Part shown: in pieces, positions 1-12,416 of the stretch
Layout of the letters: each line of letters opens with the position of its first letter
Numbering within the stretch: position 1 is the first letter of the stretch
NCBI GenBank assembly: GCA_004123355.1
Contig: SCHM01000001.1
Span: 10,178,193-10,242,192, forward strand
Reading direction: 5' to 3'
DNA length: 64,000 nt
From: Amphirosellinia nigrospora
Lineage: Eukaryota > Ascomycota > Sordariomycetes > Xylariales > Xylariaceae
Notes under the pieces: model-generated
The model's input: only the letters and a program-made list of their open reading frames with translations
What the model was told of the DNA's origin: nothing
Database searches by the model: none
Position numbers and translations under genes: made by a program

Positions 1-1990
1 CTTTTTTATTCGACGATGAAGACTGGAAGATGGCTGCTTATCATGGCCAACGCTCATGAATTGCTGAGTTGTGTGTTATATAGAGATTTCACCCTGACGT
101 AAGGCTTTCGTGACGGATTATCGGGGGACTATATATTCTCCTCGGTTTGTCATACGGGAACGGCCGATTAGTTGAGCATAGGACTAGGACTAGGAGAACA
201 AGTAGGACGGAGGCTAAAATGCGCCTTAACTGTAACAGTCTATGACCAACATTCAATTCGGGTGAAAAGAATTTCCTCGGGACCACCTCCCGCAACGACA
301 GGCCACCGAATCGGAGCCTCGATTGACACATTGATAACTGAAACCCACTTTCCGCATACTTAAAGTAGGCATCTAAAGGCGACCCGCACCGGTGGGACCC
401 GAAGGATGATGGATATAGAGCGGGGATGAGGCAGCTCTAATCGGAGATGTGAAGTCGGAGATGTCAAGAGGGGGATAAGGCTCATTATTGGTTGCTAATA
501 AAATACCTATATCATTGCTCCTCGAAGGCCCGAGGTTATGGTTGCATATGATAGCACAACACTCCCGCATATACCGACCTCGGGAGCGTCTTGACCCCCT
601 TGCCCCCGGAAACGGATCGCCGCCACCGTGTTGGAGGCCCGGAAGCTTACGATTGGTTGTACTATTGCCTAGGTCTATCTAGCAATGCTTCATCCTAGAT
701 GACTAGCTTTTCTAGAAGCATATACTTTCATTTTCTGATGTCATATTCTCAAATGATTGTAGTTTGGGTAATGTTGTTTATCTTTTAGTCTCTCTACATC
801 AGTGTAGCCATGTTCAAGTACACGAAGACCACATGCTAGCGGGTATAAGTCGGCATTAAAAATACAAAGTTGGGCGTCATCGGTAGATCCCACGCCCTAA
901 CAGGGATGTTGATGTTATTCACTTTGTCAGCAAAAAAAGAAACTAAGGACCAGGGGATTCATTTTCCCATATTAAAAAGTATGAGCTCTGAGTTTACTGC
1001 CCATTATATTAATTCCAACTTAGAGCTACGGAAGAAACGGTCTGCATTTCACCTTGTTTTGTCCCATTTTCTGCTAAATTCTTGTGAATGCTTTAGAACC
1101 GTTCAGTCATTAATCTGTTAGTTGATGACCGTATGCGGTAAGCGCCCTGTAAGAAGTGTACACTAGATTAGTGTCGAACCGTTAGCTTGATAGCTCGGAC
1201 AAAGCTGTCTCCGATGATTTGAGCTCCGTACGTCGTTTGGAGCGCCGAATAACCGCTACAATTGATTTGCTATTGGTGGAAAGAAAGGCCTATCCATTGG
1301 CGTATGCTTAGTACTTATACTCCGTATGTGTCTTCGATTCTCTGCATAAAAGTGAATACTAGTAAAGACTTGCTGCATCTAGTCTCGCTTGGAAGATTGC
1401 GCGTGCTTAATGTCTCTCCCATACCTGAAGATTAAATGTTCAGCGAGTCATCCTAATGAGGTAAAGGGTAATTCATCAACGAGGGAACATCATAGATCAA
1501 CACCAAATGCACCATCGAAGGGACAGCTCGATGGCTAGCTTTTAATCGACAGCACGCTGCTAGAGGATGATACCTTTCCTAGACCAATAGCTTAGAAGTA
1601 ATGAAATAACGACCCAAATCGCGGGAATTTGGGGGAAGCAAATCGGTTGTCATTGATTGAGACAGTGGCGATACCAAAACGCCTCATAGGAACTTCACCA
1701 TTCTGTGTTATTTATTTAAGACCATTGAGTCGCCTAGCTGAGGTTCAGCCGTTACGCCGACAAGTTATCGAACGCCATCGCTACTACCCTTACAGGGATT
1801 GACAACATACTTAGTCTTAGGTTTGTTTTATCAGCTGGAGATATTTTGGGGCTTATAATGCTGTACTTGCCCCTTTATTGTAAGGACCCTTCTACATTGA
1901 ACATCAAATAATTAATGCGGTCTTGACCCTACACGCACTATTTAGCGATTACACGATTATCGAGCCCTTAGATAAAACGAGGTTACCGAT

Positions 1991-2407
1991 ATGCGCTCCC
2001 GACCGCTCACGACGCCGTCCCTACAGACGTCTACCTACACCTCCAATCACAACCATAACACAACGAGCGTTGTTGATGGTGAAGCGCTCCAACTAGCTGC
2101 CTCAGATCTAGAAACTAATCAGCTTCTGCCGCGCCGCTATCGTCGACACTGCGTGCGCATACAAGGTCGGCTGACGACTGTGCGTATCGTGTCCGTAGCG
2201 AACCTTCAGCATGCGAAGACGAGCAGCCCGACTACACATATGGATATAAACTTCGAGGATATACATAGACCTCGGCGACTGGGCTCAAATTATGAGAGCG
2301 AGGCCGAAGACGACAACAACAACGAAGGTAGTGAAGATGATGTGGCGGAGTGTGATGCCCAATTTCGAGGTTATGGGATTGGTGGTGCTGGGAATATTCG
2401 TAGGTGA
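1991..2407 (+). CDS. Hypothetical protein, 138 aa, low-confidence
   Basis: This open frame of 138 codons starts at an ATG and ends at TGA in a region where other frames are closed. I do not recognise a family. The protein is basic in the middle (an RRYRR patch near residue 49) and strongly acidic with Asn near the C-terminus (EAEDDNNNEGSEDD). A segment before this (FEDIHRPRRLGSNYESE) has the look of a conserved motif rather than random translation. There is no signal peptide or membrane segment. A hairpin (2432-2453) and a second small open frame (2483-2659) follow within 100 bp on the same strand. The two could be remnants of one multi-exon gene or separate decayed copies. Coding status is uncertain. 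Confidence 0.35.
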   Translation: MRSRPLTTPSLQTSTYTSNHNHNTTSVVDGEALQLAASDLETNQLLPRRYRRHCVRIQGRLTTVRIVSVANLQHAKTSSPTTHMDINFEDIHRPRRLGSNYESEAEDDNNNEGSEDDVAECDAQFRGYGIGGAGNIRR

Positions 2408-2482
2408 TCCATTTTCTAATCATACATGCAATAGCTTCGGATTAGCGAAGCTAAAAGCGTGAAATACATTTAAGGTCGACAG

Positions 2483-2659
2483 ATGGACATCACGCCAAGT
2501 GCATCACCATCATTGTTATCCTTAATCCATCTCTCGTCGTCCCCATCTACGGCCCCTTTAGATACCGGGAAGCTCGACAAGTCGCGGCGGCGCATAGCTG
2601 CCCTACTACGCCGCCTAGGAAATTATAAAGGCAAAGATAAAACTTCAGTTGACGATTAA
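2483..2659 (+). CDS. Small hypothetical ORF, 58 aa
   Basis: A 58-codon open frame runs from ATG at 2483 to TAA at 2657-2659. The predicted peptide is Ser/Pro/Leu-rich at the start and basic at the end (KSRRRIAALLRRLGNYKGK), so it has an amphipathic Arg/Leu segment. The local base composition is richer in GC than the flanks. No family is recognised. It lies 75 bp after the hypothetical frame at 1991-2407, in the same direction, and could be its continuation if there is an unseen intron or indel. Confidence 0.25.
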   Translation: MDITPSASPSLLSLIHLSSSPSTAPLDTGKLDKSRRRIAALLRRLGNYKGKDKTSVDD

Positions 2660-3049
2660 AATTACCGCTTTTATGTTATCAAGCGTTAGATAGAAATGCC
2701 TGATCATGAGGCGATGGGAAGCACAAGTAGTATTTGATGCTCCCCTGGGTGAACTGGTGGAGCGCAAAGCTACGAAGCATTGGCTTATCAGACAAGTTGC
2801 TGTCGTTACGTAGTATTAGCATATTTGTCGTGTTGTCGCATGCTGTTAACCTTAGAGTCTTATGGTTCCTACAGCCAATGACCGGCGGCATGGACGGCGA
2901 GTCAGAAAGCTATCCGCCTACAGCCTGCATACAGCTGTGGCAGTGCTAAGCGATGCCCCAACCGACAGAGGTAGATTTATTTCCGTCGCGTTTCTCTTTC
3001 CCACTCACAATCCTTACTCTCTCTTAAATAATAGCTCCTCTTCAGCGGC

Positions 3050-5208
3050 ATGGCGGAAGTTCTTGGCATAGCCGCGAGCGGCATCACCGTCGCTGAAGTG
3101 GCCGCCCAAGTGGGTAATTCGATCATCAAGCTTAGACAACTATGGCATGAATTCAAAGATGTGCCTTCGTCTATTGAAGATCTTCTTGACCAAATCGATT
3201 GTCTTGATCCAGCTCTTTGGGAGGCCGAGAACACATTTGGCCAAGCCAACCTGTCGCCCATGCTCTGGGACAATAGTCTCGGGGGTCGCAGCATCACCTA
3301 TTGCCGGAAGGCTTTAAGTTCTTTGACAGAACTTGTTGATGAATTATCATTGCAGCTCAGTCGGACCGGAAAGTTTCGGACTAAACTTGCCACAGCCAAA
3401 GTGGTACTGAAAAAGGAGCAGCTTAGAGTACTTGAGAGGAGACTTCAGAATGCCATTGCAATATTGAGCCTTGCTCAAAACTCTTATCTTATGTTAGTGG
3501 TCTGTACGCACTGGTATTACATACACGTTGACAACATCCCAGCGCCCTCACAAGACTTCAACCTCATATAATAATCCAAAGCATGACGGAATCTAAAGCT
3601 CCACTCGTTACGCACCGCCTTCAAGACAATATTCAGCAAGATCAACTGAGTGCCTTCGACGCAAATCAACGGCAGTTTCGCGCTCAGACACTAGGATTAG
3701 CCGATGACGAAGAGCTTGAAGCTCGCACGCTAGCACCCTGGCGATACACGAACAAACGGAAGGATGCCGTTAGTAATATTCGCTTCCGGCTGCCAACGTG
3801 GATGTGTCGAGCTACATGGGAGCTGCGAAGCTTTAGATCATACGGCAATTGGCAGTTTAATCTGCGATTTTACCATACCCTACCTGGCAATAGCGAAGTG
3901 TTCATGGTCGCCAAGTATGGGACACCTAAGGAACTTGACATGTTGTTTTCGAGTGGACGAGCGTCACCATACGACCGTGACGACAAGATTGGCGATACTT
4001 TACTTCATGTAGGTTATTCTTTCCGACTCTAGGGCGAGTCAAGCTCACATTTACCCAGCGCGCAGTTTGGGGCCTGAACAGACCTATGGTCAAGTACTTG
4101 CTGGACATTGGCCTTAGTCCATCTGAAAGCAATCATTATGATAATGAGTAAGGCTTCAGCTATAAACATTCCACTCGTCGGCCGATTTTACTAGAGCTAA
4201 CTAGTAAACAGAACTCCAATAACACATTTGTTCCACGGAGCGTTGCTCAACAAGGATCTCGCCACATTTCTTGCCGACTGGTCTTTCGCGGATGAATTGA
4301 ACAAACTATTTGATGACCAAGGTACTAACATCAACCCTGAAAGCAAAGAGTGTAGTTGCTACATTGGTTTAATATCGAAAGAGTTCTTAAAAATGTTCCA
4401 AGATCATGAATGCCCTTGGCACGAGGGAACAACACTTTCGTCCCGGCTACGAAATTTAGAGCGAGTAGAGCTTTACGCGGTGCACCCAGCAATCATTCCT
4501 GATTTATTTCAGCGGTACTGGACTCAGGACATTCGTGCACTGTGCATTGAATCCACGGCCTCCTTCTCTTTAATCCATTTTGTTGCTTGTGGCTTAGGAA
4601 GTGCCCATGATAACTTAAGTGCGGAATGGGCCTCCCTAGCCGAGATTGTTATAAGCAACACGCCTAATATTCACCACATTAAAGTTTACGTAAACCACAC
4701 CATGAACACTATGTACACTATGTACTATAGCCCTAAACCACAGAGCACTTTAGCTTGCTTGACCCCTTTGATGGCGCTAATCAAGGATTTCATACGTCTA
4801 TATCCGAAGACTTACGGTATAAATATGCCAAAGTTGTCAAGCCGTGTTACTCTATGGCTTTTGGCGGTCCAATCCAGCGGACAAGACTTGGAAGAATATG
4901 GGCGACGCGAGAATGAGTTGCTTGTAGCTAAGGGACTAAACCTCCAGAATGAAGTCGAATTTATACGATGGAATAACCGAACTAGGAGATGGAGAAGAAC
5001 GATTGCTTGTATAAGGGGTTACCAATATGGCCAGGAGCCCAAAGACTGGAAGATTCTCTGGAGCTTCCCCGAGAAAAGCTACTCTGCCGACTTCTGGAGA
5101 CTTGTTGAAAACGGGCCTCAGCTAGTACCGGGGCTTGGGTTGAGGATAGCGATGATGAAGAGGAGTTCGGTGAATGGTTGTAGTCTCTCATTACCTACGG
5201 CATTGTGA
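3050..5208 (+). CDS. Fungal STAND-type N-terminal domain protein with ankyrin-like region
   Basis: Four exons can be joined in frame: 3050-3492, 3543-4008, 4059-4147 and 4212-5208, giving about 664 aa. The introns are 50, 50 and 64 nt, with GTTAGT, GTAGGT and GTAAGG donors and AG acceptors. The N-terminus (MAEVLGIAASGITVAEVAAQ, then LWHEFKDVPSSIEDLLDQI) matches the helical N-terminal domain that fungi place before NACHT, ankyrin or similar modules (Helo-like/PF17111 type). The middle carries an ankyrin-like unit spanning exons 2-4 (GDTLLH, then VKYLLDIGLSPSESN, then ETPITHLF). The C-terminal half is of unknown fold. No NACHT P-loop is visible. The last codons read a random tail, whereas the +1 frame gives an acidic ending (WVEDSDDEEEFGEWL, then stop) typical of such proteins. 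This implies one G missing from the G run at 5130-5133. Function is inferred: proteins with this N-terminus are linked to nonself recognition. Confidence 0.7.
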
Positions 5209-7902
5209 TGTTGAGGGTTAGGCTGGGAGCCTTGGAAGGCGGCCTAACTACTGTGTTATATTGAAGGAATGCTCGCGGTATGATGCTGGTACTTATACAG
5301 GAGCTATTATCAAGTCAAGCTAGGCTTAATCTTGTATAAGCACGCCTAGGACATCACGACAGCTAGTTTTAACCATCACTGGAGAGTTGGTAATAAAGAG
5401 AATAGAAGAAATAGGAAACACCAAGGCAATAGTGATAATCAAAGCAGGCCGTCCTAAAGTATCACTTAGCTTTTCTTACTTATGTAGAGCTATCAACCTC
5501 GTGAATAGGTACATATCATGAACGGTAGGTCCGCAACTCAGCCCTAGCGCTAGAGTGCTCATTTTTAGCGGTGTGAAATATGGCACTTAGATCTTTCTTG
5601 TTACACATAAAGCAGAAAGAAAAGCCGACTCTCTGGAAGTTTTTATGTTACAAATCAAAATAAGAGATAAAGTGGTAAGTCATATATTGTGATAAAACCA
5701 GTATAGTTATGAGGAGGTTGCTTTCCCGCTGCCTATACTGAAGGGCCTTGGCCATTATTACGACCTTCGTCGCTATGCTAGGAGGAGTTAAGTATTTAAT
5801 GGCGGAGACTTGGCTGAGGGGTTCATTTATTGAGTCGTCTTAAAATCATGTGCTATGCACTGTTGTAGTTTCTTATAATAATCACCTTTATTTATCGTGT
5901 GAAAGTTTATAATATTTGTTATGCATCAGTAGCTCAGCGACAGGCACCAAAAGAAAAAGTATATTATCAAAGGCTATGTGATATATGGGGTAAGTCATCT
6001 ATACTTGTTGTTGCGCGAAGGTCTCTAGAACTACCTCACTCTCCAGGTCAAGCACACTATCTTTCATTGGAGAAGCAGAACCTACTCGGATATACTGTAG
6101 CTCAAAAATACGTCCCTAATTAGTTAATCTAATAATTATCGTGCACTTGATTTTCCTACTCCAACTGCAAGCTCGCTTCCTCAAGCGCGTCTGCTCATCG
6201 CCTATAGCTCAGGGTCGGTGAGTTGCATCACATCGCAGGGCTACATGTATTAGCAAATCACATAAGGCCCTTCATTCAGCTAGGGCCTGAATTATTGAAT
6301 AACTATCAGTGTAGCTTACGTGAGCACCAAGTCCTGCCAGGTAACGATTACCAGATACAGAGATCGTCATAAGTAAAACATTCTCGGTTTCTTACTTCAC
6401 AGCGTTAGCTTCGCTTGGATGTTAAACGTTTATATAGATTGCCTTTAACGATCTGCGTGTATAGAACGATGGATATAGAAAGTCTAGTGAAAGTCCAATC
6501 ACCATTTCCGCTCTACTACTTGAGGTTTCCATAACTGCACTAGCAAGTGTCGTCGATCGTTCATGATTTCGATCAAATTTCGCTAGTAGCGAGGTATAAT
6601 TATTCTTAGCGAGCCAGTCAATTCACACAATAGGCATCTCAAGGCAGGAAGCAGTTGCAAATACGACTCGACACGCTTTACAAAGCATTAGCAACTCCAA
6701 CCCTGGATCGTCTCTTTGCTACTCAGTGTGGTAACGTGATCACGAATAGGTATTGTAACGGCGTCATCGTAACCTGCATCGCTCGTGTATGTAGAGCTGT
6801 TGTGTCTCGGCAATCGTCCCTCACAGAATAAGCAATAGCTTAGCTTGGCCGTCCATCGTCGTCAGCTACCTGAGCTACTCCACGAAAAAAGCAGCAATAG
6901 CATTCAATTGACCAACCATATTCAGCGTATACGGGGCCATGGCTTGCTTATCAAGCCATTGGACAAGCAACGATGCCAGGGTCAACCACGCCATTCTTGG
7001 GGAGAGAGGGCTTCCCCGACCCCGCATTGGAGCGGGCACCCCTGGACGGGCAAGTGATATAACATGCGCCGCAGTATTAACGACGCAGCTACAGTATTAC
7101 TAACATATAGGTTTGTCCGACATGGGACGGTGGTCGCGTTCCGCTGCGCTGGGTCTTGGCGGGATGTCGGCAGAAGTGGGAGTGCGACCTCGCCTATCCT
7201 CCCAACACTCGTCGTGAACTCCAAGGCGCGGAGCACATGTCCAAGCTGGGAAAACCAACACCCCATCTAGACGGGATGGCTCTCATGGGGTTCTACCAGA
7301 TTCTGGGCATTGCTACGCAAGTGTGCTCTGAGTTCATTCGCTTGTTTGCTTGTCTTCCGGGGGAGGGGGGTGTCATGTGGGATTTGGTAATAATGTAGTG
7401 TTTCCATGAGAGCCGGGACGGGTATATGTGGAGTTTATTGACGCGAACTTATACGGCTTCCCCACGGCCGGGCGGGTTTATCCCTACCATAATTAGATAC
7501 TGTAGGACGGAGGACATGGTCGCCGTTGTTGGGTGGCACGGCTATCTTCCCTAACTAAGGGTTGTGCTGTGAGTGGATGGACGTAATGAGCTGGGCCGGC
7601 CCTTGTGTTTGGCGAATCCTATCCTGGTTTCTACCGAATGGTTGTGCGGCGCGGTTATATCATGTTGGCGCTTTTGGCTGCGAGAGACAAGTATACTAGG
7701 CAAGCGCTGCTCCCGATCTGTGTTAGACGTGCGTCGGTGTGATATAAGATGTGATAGTGGCCACCACCGGGGAATATGGTGTCTTATGACTTCCTTCTTG
7801 ATTTACTGTCTGTGGCTCACTGTTGAGTTTTTCTTTTTCGCCTAATCTAATAGAACGAACCCGGCACAAGTGTCTGACCATCATAAGTCGGAATTGCACG
7901 AG
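5209..7902. other. Gene-free AT-rich region upstream of the acetate-transporter homologue
   Basis: No gene can be supported. The left part is very AT-rich. From about 6840 the GC content rises, and short overlapping open frames appear without recognisable products. A 16-nt sequence at 6008-6023 is repeated exactly at 21338-21353. The last few hundred bases must contain the promoter of the gene starting at 7903. Confidence 0.5.
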
Positions 7903-9342
7903 ATGGCAAGTCACGATGGCGACTCTGTTACAAAACACCATGATGTCGAGAAGGGACTTCACCGAACGGACACCGCCGTTACGATGCCCCCTGAGCTTTT
8001 TGAAAAGGTGCGATCGTATCTTATATAGTTATCGGATTGTAGTGAAAATGGATTCGTCTCACCTGTCTACGATCCTTCAACCATCCCTTATTCTGTGGTA
8101 TTTATAATTATTGTCTACTCAATTATACCTCACTTTGTCAACCCCAACCCTAGTACTACATTCACATACTTATACTCTCATCTAAAGCTGTACCTCACCC
8201 CAAAAGTACCGCATGTAGGGATTATAACCTACGATTCGCGAACCCAACCGCGCTGGGCTTCGTCGGTTTCGTGATATCCACATTCACGTTCTCCATGGTG
8301 CTGATGGGCTGGGGAGGCTCCGAGGGCTTCGCGCCTGTCGTTGGCATCTTCTTCTTCACTGGCCCCTTGCTTCTAACCTTCGCCATGGTGTTCGAGTGGA
8401 TAATGGGAATTCTTCCCTAGTGAGTTCTTCCCTTTCCCCCTCTGTCAACAGAGCTGGGTCTGGCTTTTTGTCTATGCGATGGTACTATCTGGTCGGCATG
8501 CGAGAGAGTAACAACGGGGCAGGGGAAAGCTTGGAGTATTGCAAAGTGATCTTCCGAAAGAAACATTGACAATACCAAATAAATAGTGATGGTAATGGGC
8601 CTCTTTGCCGTATTTTGGCTCTCGTTCGGGTCCTACAGCTACCAACGCTAAACCTGTCACTTCCATATGCGACAGCCGGCGATCCCACGGGCGCTACGTC
8701 TGCCGCTTTCAACACCGACGTCGGGCTGTATCTTATCGTTTGGGGCTTCGCGCTCTTCACCTTCTTCGTGTTCACGCTCAAGATCAACACCGTCTTTGCC
8801 TTAATCTTCGGTCTTGTCAGCACTGCTGCTTGGATTTTGGCTGGCGCTTGTAAGTCCGCTTTCTCACTCCTCTTCAAGTTCCCCAGACCCAAGCGCCTGG
8901 GTCCAAGAAACATGCTCTTTGTCCTCTGTATCAAGACAAACTCAACTAATACTAACCCCCGCTCTCTCACAGACTTTAAAGTAGCCGCCGGCGACTTCGA
9001 AACAGCTGGGCATCTCCAGACGGTAAGAGGCTCTCACCCTCCCCCCTCTCTCGCCCACTCTCCTGTTCCCCGAATTCTACAAAACCACAACACACAAGTT
9101 CACCTATCGACTAACACAATACATCATGTACAAAACAATAGGCCGGCGGCGCCCTCCTCTTCGTAGTCGCCGCGCTAGGCTGGTACATGACCTTCATAAT
9201 AATGGCGGGCGAGATGCGCATCACACTAAACCTCCCCGTGGGCGATCTCAGCCGGTTCTGGCCGCGGACTGATGTCCCTCTTGCTGCTGCGCCATCTGCT
9301 TCTGCCCCCGCTCCCGCCCCTGTTAGGGAACACGGGGATTAA
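7903..9342 (+). CDS. GPR1/FUN34/YaaH family acetate transporter homologue
   Basis: This is a six-helix plasma-membrane protein family implicated in acetate/ammonium transport (Ady2, AcpA, AdyA). Exons: 7903-8007, 8188-8419, 8587-8849, 8973-9022 and 9142-9342. Exon 1 ends with the family motif MPPELFEK. Exon 2 gives FANPTALGFVGF, the NPT/NPA signature of the family, followed by hydrophobic helices and a WIMG motif. Exon 3 gives MGLFAVFWLSFG and further helices. The last exon ends with NLPVGDLSRFWP and a short Ala/Pro tail. Four one-base losses are needed to keep the conserved frame: in GGG 8218-8220, in AA and TT at 8408-8411 (restoring GNFFP), and in GGG 8628-8630. The first in-frame ATG is at 7903. 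A GTG at 7870 precedes a plausible earlier N-terminus (SDHHKSELHE), so the annotated start may be internal. The family assignment is firm; the substrate is inferred. Confidence 0.85.
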
Positions 9343-10337
9343 TTTGCCCAGGAGTGGAATCGGTGACCGTCATAGGCGAATGGCAAGGAGGGAAAGCAGG
9401 GAAATGTTTGGAGGGTAGGGAGACATATATGCACCTAATGCTATTGGAGAGGTGTGGTGATAAGAATGGATTTTGTGACTGCTAAAGTGTATTAGCTACT
9501 TGCTTATATATCTGTATGTAGCATCTAGGTCCATTGGATTCCTTCGATACAGCTGTCCCGTTTCTTAACACTTAGGCACCCTATCACGTCACACATGTCG
9601 AGCTATCATATCACGGCCGATACCCCTGATCTTAGAAATGAGCGTGAGTCAATCAACCAGACTCGTCTATCGGGTCCTTTTAATTTCAAACCCCAGATAT
9701 GTATGTACATGTTGTACGTGCGTTGGTAGAATGGTAAATCAGACTTGCGTGCGCGCAAGACATGCATTACAAGCCACTGTAAAAAGCAGAGATCTGTCCA
9801 TCCACCCTTCCCTGGCCAGAAAAACCAAGGCGCAGGGTGTTGTAATGCCAGGAATATGACAACCGTCAAAGCAAACAAGAAGCAACGCCAAACTCCTCCG
9901 GATTGGTACAAGAGACGGCCTATTAGGGCACATGGTGATATAGACAAGAATAACAATCAATCACGGGGTTTTTTGCCAGCCAACTCCTGTTCCCCTTACA
10001 AAAACACTTCTCCCTTACTATGATGCTATTTTTCCCAAGCCGGTAATGCGTCTTCGTATGTGCCAATGCTGCTTCTTCTATGTCCAAATCAATTTTCGTC
10101 CTTGGTATAGTGTAGACATCGGCCAAAATAGTCTAGCGATCGGTAAATGCGTGGGATAGACACCAAGATGGTGACTCTTGTAGCCTAGGCGTCACTCATA
10201 GCTCGTAAATGGGACACAGTTGTATCACCAACCCGTCTTTCTGCCTGCAACCCTCCAAAATCCGCGCTTCTATTGGCCCATTCGCTCGCTCGGTTGAGTG
10301 CCAGGGTATTCCTGGTGCCAGAAGGATAGTTCCCATT
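9343..10337. other. Convergent intergenic region
   Basis: This is the space between the stop codons of the acetate-transporter homologue (+) and the CCCH gene (-). Short open frames occur on both strands at 9600-10130 but overlap each other and show no recognisable motif. It probably holds the 3' UTRs of both neighbours. I see no RNA gene or repeat. Confidence 0.5.
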
Positions 10338-12416
10338 TTAACGACCAACAACGCTGTCGACAACCCTCGAGGAACCGCTTTCCTTCTTTCCACCGACGGA
10401 CACTGCACTCGCGTAACTGGAACCCCAAGACCCCATTACAGTGCCAACACCCGAACTTCGCTTCTTGGCGCGTATCGTGCTGTCTCTGTCGCCATCTTCG
10501 TCCATGCTGAAAACGAAGTCACCATCTTCCTGTTCCTCGCCAATGGGTGTGGTATACCGTGCACTGGAGCTGATGGAACCGCTGCTAACATGTCGGTCGC
10601 CGTTGCGCCCGCTTGGTCTCGGGATGTGCGCGTGGGGTGCAACAAGGGCGACTCGCCCCCGCTACCGTTTCCGTCGAGGCGGGTGCGCTGGAGATGTTCG
10701 CTGAGTCCTTCGAGACTGCCGGATCGACTAGCAACACGCGGTCTCATCACTTCAGCACTCAGGCTCGACTGGCGGAGGGGACTACCGATATGTCCATAAG
10801 CTCCGGCACTTGCTCCTACGCCATGTTTTTGGCCTCTTGCTCCTCATGCTGGCGCTGGAACAGAGGACCCCAGCGGCTTGGGCTTGATGCGAGCGGGCTC
10901 CCAAACTTCGAAGTTGGCTCGGCATTAGGTGTCCCAGTTCCACTGATACTGATAATATTGGGAGACGATCCATTCCCTCGGTGGCCATTTAACTCATCAT
11001 CAGCTGCGCGGGAACCGCGACGAGCCTTCTCAGCCGGTGTCAAGAGTTCCTTCAGATTGTCGGGCACATAATCTTCCTCCAAGGAAATTCAGACTCCCAA
11101 TCTCGATCGATGGTGCCAGAGATGACACGAGGGGCACTGCTACTGAGTACTTTGGGTCTAGCATAGCGACTCGAGTGCATCTGCCTGCGGCCGAAGTATT
11201 CATCAGGAGGCTGGGTAGGCGGCGAAGAGCCAGTAACGGTTGAAGAGAGGAGGTCGTTGCTGCCGAAAGCAGAATGGTGCAATAGCTTTAGGGCTTCAGA
11301 GGTGCGGGCATCCTTGGCAGCATTAAGTGATGGGGAAGGCGACTCGAGGCCAAATTGAGAGGGGACAGAAGAGGGCCAAGGCCCTGCAGGGAACCTAGCT
11401 GCGTTGGAAATACCATTCGAATCGAATGAGGCGGGCAGGGCACATCGAGGACGGACAGACCCTTTGCAGCAACCGGCGACAACCCCAAGCCTAACCGTAT
11501 AGGGTCTTCATCGCGAGGAGAGCCATAGCCAGAGCTCGTGTGAGAATAGGTAGTGTCGATCACAGGTACGTTCTCGAAACTCGGGCGGCGATCGATAGCC
11601 TGATATGAGTCGCCCGTGGGATAGGATAGCCGTACGAAGGGCTGTAGGGACCGGCAGCGTCGGCACGCATGAAAGAGTTGGTGAGGGCGCTGTTAGAGTT
11701 GTTGTAGGCGGTAGGGCTGATGCGATTACCCAGGTGTAGCGGCTGGCCGATGGAGATGCCATTTTTGCCGTAGTTAATGCGTCGACCGTCAGCGAGAACG
11801 TGGACGTTGGCACACTTTGGGCCGAACTTGCAATTGCCCTGTGTTGTATTTCACAGATGTCAGTAAAAATAAAACACCGTGTGGCAGCTGAGGCCTTGCC
11901 ACCAGCTCTGCTGCTGCCTCTGCCTCTACGGCGATGGTGTTGTGATACGCCGGGGCAAGACATGTGCCTTGTCCCCTTGTCCCCTTGTCCTGCATCACAA
12001 GCATCGAGGGCGAGGGCCAGGCCCTTAGACAGAGACAGCGAGCGGCAGAGATAAGAGGTGATGCGGTTGTTATCATGTGGATTCGAAGTCGCGTACCTTT
12101 GCAAAGTATTTGCATACCGTCTCCGAGGCGACACCGAGGTCGTGACTGAAGGGGCAGGCCGAGCCAGCCTGACAAGCGCCCTGGCGGAAGAACTTGCAGG
12201 GACGTGGGAGGTGTCTGCAGCAGAAGTCCAGCAACGGTTAGCATCTTGCGACGGAGGAGGCAATGCTGGAGCCGGTAGAAGCGTAGGACGAGACGTACTC
12301 GGTGGGCTGCGCGGGCCATCAAAGCGGGCGTGAGCTGGGGTTGGCCCGGGGCGCCCGCAGTGCCGGCTGGCGAGGGAATTGAGGCTGCCCGACCTCATAT
12401 GGCGATAGTCACCCAT
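10338..12416 (-). CDS. CCCH zinc-finger protein (LEE1-like)
   Basis: The gene reads leftward. Exon 1 is 12416-12299, exon 2 is 12214-12097 and exon 3 is 11838-10338. Introns are 84 and 258 nt with GTACGT and GTACGC donors, and the first has a GCTAAC branch point. Two CCCH fingers are visible: PCKFFRQGACQAGSACPFSH in exon 2, and CKYFAK joined across intron 2 to GNCKFGPKCANVH. The rest is low-complexity Ser/Pro/Gly sequence, ending SSRVVDSVVGR. This arrangement matches the fungal family containing yeast Lee1, whose role is poorly known (probably nucleic-acid binding). Six single-base losses break the frame, near 12199 (CCC), 11625, 11438 (CCC), 11081 (TT), 10820 and 10579 (GG), all on short runs or nearby. 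The frame is open upstream to another ATG at 12659, but that extension is His/Pro/Arg low-complexity, so 12416 is preferred. Confidence 0.8.

Larger units (their letters stand above)
1..3049. other. AT-rich gene-poor stretch
   Basis: No gene of recognisable family is seen here. The stretch is AT-rich, with stop codons scattered in all frames, apart from the two small open frames listed separately at 1991-2407 and 2483-2659. An 8-bp inverted repeat with a 6-nt loop lies at 2432-2453, just after the first of them. No transposon ends, long terminal repeats or tandem arrays are obvious by eye. Confidence 0.5.
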
